6,280 nt of DNA from an uncultured Alphaproteobacteria bacterium (GTDB lineage Bacteria > Pseudomonadota > Alphaproteobacteria > Caulobacterales > Parvularculaceae). The position numbers and the translations under genes are program-made. The notes beneath the pieces are model-generated. The model had not been told where the DNA came from. It did not search any database and worked only from the letters and a program-made list of their open reading frames with translations. Below are positions 1 through 5,309 of this stretch, piece by piece (within the stretch, counting starts at the first letter, position 1; each line of letters begins with the position of its first letter). Location: positions 1 through 6,280 of the forward strand of contig CALKYG010000115.1 of NCBI GenBank assembly GCA_938003575.1, read 5' to 3'.

Positions 1-906
1 GCGGTTTCGGCGGCGACGATCCGGAACGTAATGGCGGACCTGACGGATCTCGGGCTGCTGCACGCTCCCCATGTTTCCGCTGGACGCCTGCCGACCGAAC
101 TTGGCTTACGCCTCTTTGTCGACAGCCTCTTGCAGATTGGAGACCTGTCTGACGAAGAGCGCCGCGCGCTCGACGTCGCAGGAGACGAAGGCGCCGGCAC
201 GGTCCTCGAGCAAGCCGCGGCGAAACTGTCGGGACTGACGCGCACGGCGAGTCTCGTCGTCGCGCCGAAGTCCGAAGCGCCGCTTCGCCACATCGAATTT
301 GTCGCTGCGAGCCCTGGGCAGGCGCTCGCCATTCTCGTCTTCGAGGACGGGCGCGTCGAGAACCGCGTGATGAAAACGCCGCCAGGCATGCCGGCCTCGG
401 CGCTTGTCGCCGCCGGCAACTATCTTTCTACAAGGCTCCGTGGACGGACGATCGGAGAGACGCGCGACCAGATTCTGAAGGAGGTCGAAACCAACAAGGC
501 GGCGCTCGACGAGATTACGTCGCGCCTCGTCAGCGAGGGCGTCGCCGAGATTTCAAGCGCCGAACGCGTATCGCTCATCGTCAGGGGGCGCGGCCGCCTC
601 CTCGAAGAGGCGGAAGCGCAGGATCTTGAGCGCGTGCGAATGCTGTTTGACGATCTTGAGAGAAAGCGCGACGTCATCGACGTCCTCAATGCTGCGAGGG
701 ACGGCGAAGGGGTCAAGATCTTCATAGGCTCGGAGAACAGGCTTTTCTCGCTGTCTGGCTCGTCCGTCGTCGCGGCGCCCTATCGCGATGCGCAGGCCAA
801 TATTGTCGGCGTGCTCGGAGTCATAGGACCAACGAGGCTCAACTACGCCCGGATTATTCCAATAGTTGAATACGCCGCCGAAGTCGTCTCGCGCCGGATC
901 AAATAG
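1..906 (+). CDS. hrcA: Heat-inducible transcription repressor HrcA, 5'-truncated by the window edge
   Basis: HrcA represses heat-shock operons (typically groESL and dnaK) by binding the CIRCE inverted repeat; GroEL helps keep it active. The frame is open from base 1 and ends at TAG 904-906, giving 301 residues. HrcA is usually about 340-360 residues, so roughly the first 50 are outside the window. The visible part opens in the recognition helix of the winged helix (SAATIRNVMADL, residues 3-14), followed by the wing motif SAGRLPTE (26-33). A GAF-like regulatory/dimerisation region follows, and the C-terminal hallmark GPTRLNY is at 276-282. An internal ATG at 31 is only Met11 of this frame and not the start. 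grpE follows after 79 bases on the same strand, a common arrangement in alphaproteobacteria. No CIRCE element is visible because the upstream region is missing. Family assignment is very secure. Confidence 0.96.
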   Translation, partial: AVSAATIRNVMADLTDLGLLHAPHVSAGRLPTELGLRLFVDSLLQIGDLSDEERRALDVAGDEGAGTVLEQAAAKLSGLTRTASLVVAPKSEAPLRHIEFVAASPGQALAILVFEDGRVENRVMKTPPGMPASALVAAGNYLSTRLRGRTIGETRDQILKEVETNKAALDEITSRLVSEGVAEISSAERVSLIVRGRGRLLEEAEAQDLERVRMLFDDLERKRDVIDVLNAARDGEGVKIFIGSENRLFSLSGSSVVAAPYRDAQANIVGVLGVIGPTRLNYARIIPIVEYAAEVVSRRIK

Positions 907-921
907 GCGCAGGTGCGCGCA

Positions 922-969
922 GTTGAAATGACTTCACGGCGCGTCTACATGGCGCACGGACCCTATATT
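922..969 (+). promoter_or_regulatory. Candidate promoter(s) between hrcA and grpE
   Basis: Two weak options are visible in the 79-base gap. GTTGAAA at 922-928 is a good -35 for either the housekeeping or the heat-shock (RpoH) sigma factor, with TACATG at 946-951 as a poor -10 after a 17-base spacer. Alternatively CCTATAT (962-968) fits the CYTATNT form of alphaproteobacterial RpoH -10 elements, and TATATT (964-969) is close to a housekeeping -10, but neither has a convincing -35 at the right distance. Read-through from hrcA may be enough. No CIRCE repeat lies here. Confidence 0.3.
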
Positions 970-985
970 CATCGCCGGATGCGAC

Positions 986-1582
986 ATGAGCAGCGACACC
1001 TATCCGCCCAACGAGGACCAGCCGGGAGTCTCGCCGGACGGCGGCGAGAAATCGGACGCGACTGATACGTCCCGCGTCGCCGAGCTTGAAGCGGCGAACG
1101 CCGAGCTGAATGACAGGATCCTTCGCCTTGCGGCGGAGCTTGAGAACACGCGCCGCCGGGCCGAGCGAGAACGGGCGGACGCGAGCCGCTACGCGATTGC
1201 GGCTTTCGCTCGCGACCTGCTCAATGTCGCCGACACATTTGAGCGCGCGCTTCACAGCGCGCCTGCCGCCAATGGCGAAGGCGACGCAGAGGCCGTTTCC
1301 GCCTTCATTACCGGCGTCAAGATGACTGAACGGTCGCTCGCGGCTGCGCTCGAGCGCCATGGCGTCAGGAAGATCGACCCTAAAGGCGAGAAGTTCGACC
1401 CGAACCTCCACCAGGCTGTCGCCCAGGCGCCCGCGCCCGGCATCCCCGCGGGGCATGTCGCTGAGACGGCGCAGCCGGGCTTCGTAATCGGGGACCGGGT
1501 CCTGCGCGCGGCGATGGTGGTTGTTTCGACCGGCGAGGCGCCCGATGCGGCGCCCGGCGCGCATATCGACACAAGCGCCTGA
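986..1582 (+). CDS. grpE: GrpE, nucleotide-exchange factor of the DnaK chaperone
   Basis: GrpE is a cytoplasmic dimer that releases ADP from DnaK so that the chaperone can cycle. The protein is 198 residues, normal for the family. It has a disordered acidic N-terminus (1-30), a heptad-rich coiled coil (about 31-65, rich in Glu, Leu and Arg), a helical-bundle segment (70-125), and the C-terminal beta-wing that contacts the DnaK ATPase domain. Family hallmarks are FDPNLHQAVAQ (137-147) and QPGFVIGDRVLRAAMVVVS (163-181), where family members commonly have RPAMV instead of RAAMV. ATG 986 is the only reasonable start, though the ribosome binding site is poor (CCGGA about 7 bases upstream). It follows hrcA on the same strand, so the repressor and the chaperone cofactor are probably co-transcribed and heat responsive. 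A hairpin lies 8 bases after the stop. Confidence 0.97.
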   Translation: MSSDTYPPNEDQPGVSPDGGEKSDATDTSRVAELEAANAELNDRILRLAAELENTRRRAERERADASRYAIAAFARDLLNVADTFERALHSAPAANGEGDAEAVSAFITGVKMTERSLAAALERHGVRKIDPKGEKFDPNLHQAVAQAPAPGIPAGHVAETAQPGFVIGDRVLRAAMVVVSTGEAPDAAPGAHIDTSA

Positions 1583-1719
1583 ATAGGGCCGGTCCGCTTC
1601 CGGGCTTTCCATGGACTGTCAGCCTGCGGACCTAAGACGGCGCTCCGCCCGTGCCGGCATCCGTCGACATCGCGATCTCGTCCAAGCCGCGGAGATGCGG
1701 CGGCCGAAGACACGTTCCG
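1583..1719. other. Convergent intergenic gap, 137 bases
   Basis: This gap separates the stop of grpE (plus strand) from the stop of the nucleotidyltransferase-fold gene (minus strand). Besides the hairpin at 1591-1632 it holds a small GC stem, GCCGC (1686-1690) with GCGGC (1697-1701) and a 6-base loop, 18 bases beyond the minus-strand stop and without a T-run. I see no credible coding sequence or RNA gene in it. Confidence 0.6.
1591..1632 (+). terminator. Hairpin just after grpE, possible transcript 3' end
   Basis: GGTCCGC (1591-1597) pairs perfectly with GCGGACC (1626-1632). The stem continues as GGGCT (1602-1606) with AGCCT (1621-1625), including one G-U pair, leaving a 4-base bulge and a 14-base loop. 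It begins 8 bases after the grpE stop, in the gap between two convergent genes, so it could stop or protect transcripts from either side. There is no T-run after either arm, so it is not a classical intrinsic terminator; Rho-dependent ending or simple 3'-end protection is as likely. Confidence 0.35.
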
Positions 1720-2226
1720 TCAGAGCTGCGCGCGCAGCGCTGCGGCGCGCAGCCTGTCCTTGTCACGGTCCATCGCTTCGAGAATCGCGATCTGTTCGGC
1801 GACCGAAGGCGTGAAGACCGCTCCCCGCCTGACCCGAGTCAGCGGGGTGACGTTCCGCCATCGACTGCGGATCTTCATCTCAAATCCGCCGAACGCCTCG
1901 ATGGGGAGCGGCCCATGCTCAAACCGGGCGAAGATGGCAGAGCGAAACTTTTGATCGGGATCGGTCGGCACATTCCGCACCGACGCCCAGCGCTCGAGGA
2001 GCGCACGCGCGTCGCCCTCCCCAAGCAGGAGGTCGACATCGCGGACGTCAGCGATCTCCGCGCCCGAAAGTGCGGCGGCGGCGCTGCCTATAATCCACCA
2101 TTCATCCGTAAGGCGCGTCGCTTCAGCAGCTATGATTTCCAGTGTCGCCGCCAAGCGCGGGCGCCAGCGCGCCGCACCGGCGCCAGCCTTGAAGCGGCCC
2201 TGCGGGGTCAGAATGTCATCCGTCAC
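1720..2226 (-). CDS. Nucleotidyltransferase-fold protein, last gene of the mmcB unit
   Basis: The 168-residue product resembles the DNA polymerase beta-type nucleotidyltransferase superfamily. Residues 43-48 (WWIIGS) followed by an Ala-rich helix form the Gly-Ser motif, and D63-V-D65 in VRDVDLLL fits the DxD metal-binding pair. E110 in LPIEAFGGFEM may be the third acidic ligand. The C-terminal helix (about 140-168) is charged and Ala/Arg-rich. The fold covers antibiotic nucleotidyltransferases, AbiEii and MenA/MNT-type toxins and their antitoxins, and many uncharacterised small proteins; I cannot say which chemistry or substrate applies. The start is GTG at 2224-2226, overlapping the TGA of the gene before it as GTGA, so translation is probably coupled; there is no good independent ribosome binding site. 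No obvious HEPN or antitoxin partner lies next to it, which argues against a standard toxin pair. By position it should be expressed with mmcB. Confidence 0.72.
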   Translation of the reverse strand: MTDDILTPQGRFKAGAGAARWRPRLAATLEIIAAEATRLTDEWWIIGSAAAALSGAEIADVRDVDLLLGEGDARALLERWASVRNVPTDPDQKFRSAIFARFEHGPLPIEAFGGFEMKIRSRWRNVTPLTRVRRGAVFTPSVAEQIAILEAMDRDKDRLRAAALRAQL

Positions 2227-2666
2227 TGCGGTCCGCCGAGCGTTAATCCCGGCCGCTCGTTATCCCATACGATCGACATGATTTTCCATTGACCATTCTC
2301 GCGGATGAAGTTGTAGAAATTCACGCCACGCCCCTCCCGGGCCGACGGCCCGCTCCCGAAGACGGAGCGATAGACGCTTCGCACGCGCGCGATATTCCCG
2401 AAAATTTCACACTGATGATCAATCTCTTCTTCGAGAAACGCCATGTCGGCGAATTTATTGTCCACGTCTGCGTGATGGTCGTCGACCGACATGACCGTTG
2501 CAAACGGCGCGCCGCTTTCGTCGACGCCGGTTCGCACCATAGTCGCGCGCGAATGGAAGTGATGTTTGATTTGTTCATAAGCCCTGGGCCCCGGAGGACC
2601 CGACAGCGCCGCATAGTCCTCATTGATCATTGAACGGATTATCCGTCGGTCCTCATTTTCATTCAC
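2223..2666 (-). CDS. NTF2/SnoaL-like protein, middle gene of the mmcB unit
   Basis: The product is a 147-residue alpha+beta cone protein of the NTF2-like superfamily, which includes SnoaL, ketosteroid isomerase and DUF4440-type proteins. An N-terminal helix with an Asp-Tyr pair (about 7-22) is followed by a segment beginning at Y30 in which HHFHSRATMVRTG (35-47) would form the pocket edge. The closing beta strands are clear: GVNFYNFIRENGQWKIMSIVW at about 114-134. His and Asp residues at 61-66 (VDDHHAD) line the middle part; catalysis cannot be inferred. I choose GTG at 2664-2666 rather than the longer GTG at 2673-2675. GAGGAG (minus strand, 2675-2680) sits 8 bases before the former but runs into the latter. 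The chosen start overlaps the mmcB TGA as GTGA, exactly like the junction with the next gene. No signal peptide, so cytoplasmic. Superfamily is fairly secure; the biological role is unknown. Confidence 0.8.
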   Translation of the reverse strand: MNENEDRRIIRSMINEDYAALSGPPGPRAYEQIKHHFHSRATMVRTGVDESGAPFATVMSVDDHHADVDNKFADMAFLEEEIDHQCEIFGNIARVRSVYRSVFGSGPSAREGRGVNFYNFIRENGQWKIMSIVWDNERPGLTLGGPQ

Positions 2667-3139
2667 TTGCCGCACTCCTCAAGAATAAAAGCTGCGCGCG
2701 CAGCCGCCTGCCGCGCAAACCGGAGCGTAATAGCCTTGCGCCGCGGCGGCGCCATTGTGCGTTCAATTGACGGGCGGATGATCGCGCCGCCGAAACCGTC
2801 GGCGATGATGAGTCCTTCATCTTGGGGCAGCAACTCACGAGGGAACCCGGCGCTCACGGCGAAATAGAATTCGTCGCAGAAGCCGAGATAGTCTTCCCAC
2901 TTCTCATCGGCGGCGAAGTCCGCTTCGCACGATTTGATTTCGGCGATGACGAGCCGCCCTTTTTGACAAAGCCCCGCCAGATCGGCGCGCCGTCCGTTGG
3001 GCAAGCGGAATTCAGCCATCGGCGCCAGGCCGAGATCGCGGAACAAGCGGGAAACGCCGCGCGTGAGCGCCGACGTGACCTCCGGCCGCGCGCTGAAAAA
3101 AGACGCGTCGGCATCATTACAGGGCTGAACGTTCTCCAT
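2663..3139 (-). CDS. mmcB: MmcB-family DNA repair protein (PD-(D/E)XK nuclease-like)
   Basis: MmcB was defined in Caulobacter as an SOS-regulated factor for resistance to mitomycin C, and has a PD-(D/E)XK endonuclease-type fold. The 158-residue product fits the family length. The core is intact: ARPE (17-20), FRLPNGRRADL (44-54) with the metal-binding D53, and LVIAEIKS (63-70) with E67-I-K69 as the ExK half of the active site. DEKWEDYLGFCDEFYFAV (78-95) and FPRELLPQDEGLIIAD (99-114) follow, with the family's C-terminal RRKAITLRFARQAAAR at 133-148. So it is probably catalytically competent, though the DNA substrate is not known to me. The start is ATG 3139. There is no ribosome binding site, but a LexA box covers the start codon and a TTGACC -35 sits upstream, suggesting a leaderless SOS-controlled mRNA. 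An ATG at 3147 is out of frame. Its stop overlaps the next gene as GTGA. Confidence 0.93.
   Translation of the reverse strand: MENVQPCNDADASFFSARPEVTSALTRGVSRLFRDLGLAPMAEFRLPNGRRADLAGLCQKGRLVIAEIKSCEADFAADEKWEDYLGFCDEFYFAVSAGFPRELLPQDEGLIIADGFGGAIIRPSIERTMAPPRRKAITLRFARQAAARAAFILEECGK
2675..2680 (-). promoter_or_regulatory. Ribosome binding site that decides the start of the NTF2-like gene
   Basis: On the minus strand this reads GAGGAG, a near-perfect anti-16S match, 8 bases before GTG 2666 and inside the last codons of mmcB. It would overlap the alternative GTG at 2675, which it therefore argues against. Confidence 0.7.
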
Positions 3140-3145
3140 CTGTTC
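3131..3145 (-). promoter_or_regulatory. LexA (SOS) box over the mmcB start codon
   Basis: The plus strand reads GTTCTCCATCTGTTC, an exact GTTC-N7-GTTC direct repeat (GAAC-N7-GAAC on the coding strand), which is the established alphaproteobacterial LexA operator. The mmcB ATG (3137-3139) lies within the N7 spacer. A second GAAC at 3127-3130 abuts the first GTTC, forming the palindrome GAACGTTC. Caulobacter mmcB is LexA-regulated, so location and target agree. A bound LexA would cover the predicted +1 and block RNA polymerase. Confidence 0.82.
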
Positions 3146-3174
3146 ATGGAAGCGCGTAGGCCGAAAAAGGTCAA
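3146..3174 (-). promoter_or_regulatory. Predicted mmcB promoter giving a leaderless mRNA
   Basis: On the minus strand, TTGACC (3169-3174) matches a housekeeping -35 at five of six positions. After exactly 17 bases comes TTCCAT (3146-3151), a weak -10 at three of six. This geometry puts +1 at 3139, the A of the mmcB ATG. It falls in the 45-base gap after the ferredoxin stop, so mmcB can be transcribed independently of the ferredoxin genes. Confidence 0.5.
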
Positions 3175-3184
3175 GAAAAGAAAA

Positions 3185-3523
<339 letters not shown>

Positions 3524-4738
3524 TCAGAAAGCGAGTGATTTAAGATCAGTTCCAGCATCTGCAAGCTTTACGGCGTCGAGGCCGGACTTGCCGATCAGTC
3601 GTTTTGAAATTGCAAAGGCGGCGGGATCGTTGACGGCGTCGACGGCGATGAGGCGTCCTCGCTGGAAGTACCAGACAGAAAACCTCCTCGTGGACGGCTC
3701 CCCGCGTATGACGGTTTCATCGGCGCCTTCAGATACGCCGACTGTCTGAAGTTTCACGTCAAACTGGTCGGACCAGAACCAGGGAACCGCATCATAACGG
3801 GCCTCTCCTCCAGCCATGTTGACGCCGGCGACCTTTGCCTGCTCGATCGCGTTCGGCACCGATTCCAGGCGGATGCGTCGGTCGTAAATCGCCGAGGGAT
3901 GGCTGGCGCAATCGCCCGCGGCAAAGATCGACGGGTCCGACGTCTGCGCCCGTTCGTCCGTCCACACGCCATTCGCCAGCCGCAGATCTGCGGCCTCAGC
4001 AAGCGCCGTCGCCGGCGCGGCGCCGACGCCGACCAGCACCGCCTTGCAGGCGATCGTCTCGCCCGATTTCAGGATCGCCGCCGCCACAGCCTTCTCGCCT
4101 TCGAAGTGGTCAAGCGCGGCGCCGAGACGCAGATCGACCCCGTGATCGCGGTGCAGTTTCTCATAAAATGCCGATATTTCCTTGCCGGCGACGCGCGCCA
4201 AAACGCGATCCGCCATTTCAAGAACCGTCACTTCAAGACCCGCCTTGCGGGCGGACGCCGCAGCTTCAAGCCCTATATATCCTGCGCCGACGATGACAAT
4301 CCGTCCGCCTTCGGACAGCACAGGACGAAGCGCATCACTGTCGGCGATGGTGCGCAGGTAGTGAATGCCTGCAAGATCTGCGCCCTGGCATGCGAGACGC
4401 CGCGGCGGCGCTCCTGTCGCAATCAAAAGCTTGTCGTATGACACCGTCTCGCCTTTCTCGGTCGCGACTGCTTTCGCCGCGCGATCGATCGACGCCACGC
4501 GAACGCCGAGACGAAGGTCTATTTTCAGCTGATCGTAAAAGGCGAGCGGCCGCAGATAGAGCCGTTCCGTGTCGAGTTCTCCCTGCAAATAGCCTTTAGA
4601 GAGAGGCGGGCGCTGATAGGGAGGTTCGGGCTCTTCGCCGAATATGACGATCTCGCCGGCAAACCCCGCCTGACGCATGCTTTGCGCCGCCTGCGCGCCG
4701 GCCTGGCCTGCGCCGATGATAATCGCCCGTCCGTTCAT
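3524..4738 (-). CDS. FAD-dependent NAD(P)H:ferredoxin reductase (putidaredoxin reductase type)
   Basis: This flavoprotein takes hydride from NAD(P)H and passes single electrons to a [2Fe-2S] ferredoxin or rubredoxin. Counting from ATG 4738 (404 residues, usual for the family): FAD-binding IIIGAGQAG (6-14), YQRPPLSKGYL (41-51) at the flavin, ATGAPPRR (107-114), NAD-binding VIVGAGYIGLEAA (148-160), second FAD motif IFAAGDC (271-277), then the C-terminal reductase domain with PWFWSDQF (319-326). Glu174 at the end of the second strand of the NAD Rossmann fold suggests a preference for NADH. An in-frame GTG at 4768 would add 10 residues that look non-homologous and has no ribosome binding site; the ATG fits the family start just before the Rossmann strand. 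The [2Fe-2S] ferredoxin follows 18 bases downstream. There are no membrane segments, so it is cytoplasmic. It is transcribed divergently from tsaE. Confidence 0.94.
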   Translation of the reverse strand: MNGRAIIIGAGQAGAQAAQSMRQAGFAGEIVIFGEEPEPPYQRPPLSKGYLQGELDTERLYLRPLAFYDQLKIDLRLGVRVASIDRAAKAVATEKGETVSYDKLLIATGAPPRRLACQGADLAGIHYLRTIADSDALRPVLSEGGRIVIVGAGYIGLEAAASARKAGLEVTVLEMADRVLARVAGKEISAFYEKLHRDHGVDLRLGAALDHFEGEKAVAAAILKSGETIACKAVLVGVGAAPATALAEAADLRLANGVWTDERAQTSDPSIFAAGDCASHPSAIYDRRIRLESVPNAIEQAKVAGVNMAGGEARYDAVPWFWSDQFDVKLQTVGVSEGADETVIRGEPSTRRFSVWYFQRGRLIAVDAVNDPAAFAISKRLIGKSGLDAVKLADAGTDLKSLAF

Positions 4739-4828
4739 GGGAGGTCTCGTTGCCAAAGCGATCGTCACAGGTCAATGCTGTAGTCGTGCGCCCTTTGCGC
4801 CGGGAAGACGGCGCCCTATTTTCTTCCA
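4739..4828. promoter_or_regulatory. Divergent intergenic region between the ferredoxin reductase gene and tsaE
   Basis: This 90-base gap must hold promoters for both directions. For tsaE, TATTTT (4817-4822) is a reasonable -10, with TTTGCG (4794-4799) as a poor -35 after 17 bases. This puts +1 exactly on the A of the tsaE ATG at 4829, and TTCTTCCA before the ATG contains no ribosome binding site, so a leaderless mRNA is plausible. I found no convincing promoter for the reductase direction, and no LexA-type repeat with the correct spacing. Confidence 0.35.
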
Positions 4829-5284
4829 ATGGTGGAGTTTTCAGTCCCTCTGGCGAACGAACCGGCGACGAAGGCGTTCGGCGGAGCGCTCGCGCTTCGG
4901 CTGGGGCGGGGCGACGTCGTGGCGCTTTCAGGACCGCTTGGCGTCGGCAAGACGACGCTCGCGCGCGCCGTCATCGGCGCCCTCACCGGATGCGCCGACG
5001 TCCCAAGCCCCACATTCACGCTGGTTGAGCCGTATGAGGCGGCGGAATTTCCGCTCTATCACTTCGATCTCTATCGCCTTGAAAAGGACGAGGATGTCTT
5101 CGAGCTTGGGTTTGAGGATGCGCTCGACGGCGTGTCGCTTATCGAATGGCCGGAACGGATTGAACGCTTCTTGCCTAGGTCCACGCTCGTCGTCCTTATG
5201 TCGATGGACGGTGGGTCGCGGCGGGCACTGATTCGGGGCGGCGAGGAGTGGGCGGCGCGGCTGAACGGCCTTAACCCGGATTAA
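4829..5284 (+). CDS. tsaE: TsaE, ATPase of tRNA t6A37 biosynthesis
   Basis: TsaE (YjeE) is the ATPase that works with TsaB and TsaD to complete N6-threonylcarbamoyladenosine at position 37 of ANN-decoding tRNAs; it is essential in many bacteria. The product is 151 residues, typical. The Walker A motif is GPLGVGKTT (35-43), followed by SPTFTLVEPY (60-69), HFDLYRL (78-84) with the metal-contacting D80, GFEDAL (94-99) and LIEWPER (104-110). Most relatives have Asp or Glu where this one has Pro36 (GDLGAGKTT); the catalytic Lys41 and Thr42 are kept. The start ATG 4829 has no ribosome binding site, and a predicted -10 seven bases before it suggests a leaderless transcript. The amgK-like kinase follows after 25 bases on the same strand, a conserved alphaproteobacterial neighbour. 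Identification is secure. Confidence 0.96.
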   Translation: MVEFSVPLANEPATKAFGGALALRLGRGDVVALSGPLGVGKTTLARAVIGALTGCADVPSPTFTLVEPYEAAEFPLYHFDLYRLEKDEDVFELGFEDALDGVSLIEWPERIERFLPRSTLVVLMSMDGGSRRALIRGGEEWAARLNGLNPD

Positions 5285-5309
5285 GGAACGAAGGGTCTAG
5301 CTTCTTCTA

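Noticed and set aside
907..985. Search for a CIRCE operator before grpE
   Set aside because: No TTAGCACTC-N9-GAGTGCTAA-like repeat is present; only small GCGC stems are seen.
1686..1701. GCCGC/GCGGC stem downstream of the nucleotidyltransferase-fold gene as a terminator
   Set aside because: Only five pairs and no T-run in the direction of transcription; such stems are expected by chance at this GC content.
1651..2292. Long plus-strand open frame (213 codons) opposite the nucleotidyltransferase-fold gene
   Set aside because: It is antisense to a gene with recognisable motifs and coupled overlap; its translation is Arg/Pro-rich with no family resemblance, typical of a GC-rich shadow frame.
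1720..2666. The NTF2-like and nucleotidyltransferase-fold genes as a toxin-antitoxin pair
   Set aside because: Neither protein resembles a known antitoxin or HEPN partner, sizes are similar, and both are coupled to mmcB and not a self-contained pair.
4564..4579. A second GTTC...GTTC direct repeat inside the ferredoxin reductase gene
   Set aside because: The spacer is 8 bases, not 7, and it lies deep in coding sequence, so it is not a credible LexA box.
5154..5166. GAAC...GAAC repeat inside tsaE
   Set aside because: The spacer is about 5 bases and the site is inside a gene; spacing is wrong for LexA.
4677..5231. Plus-strand open frame of 184 codons spanning the divergent gap and tsaE
   Set aside because: It runs across the promoter region and overlaps tsaE in another frame; the product is Arg/Ser-rich without motifs.
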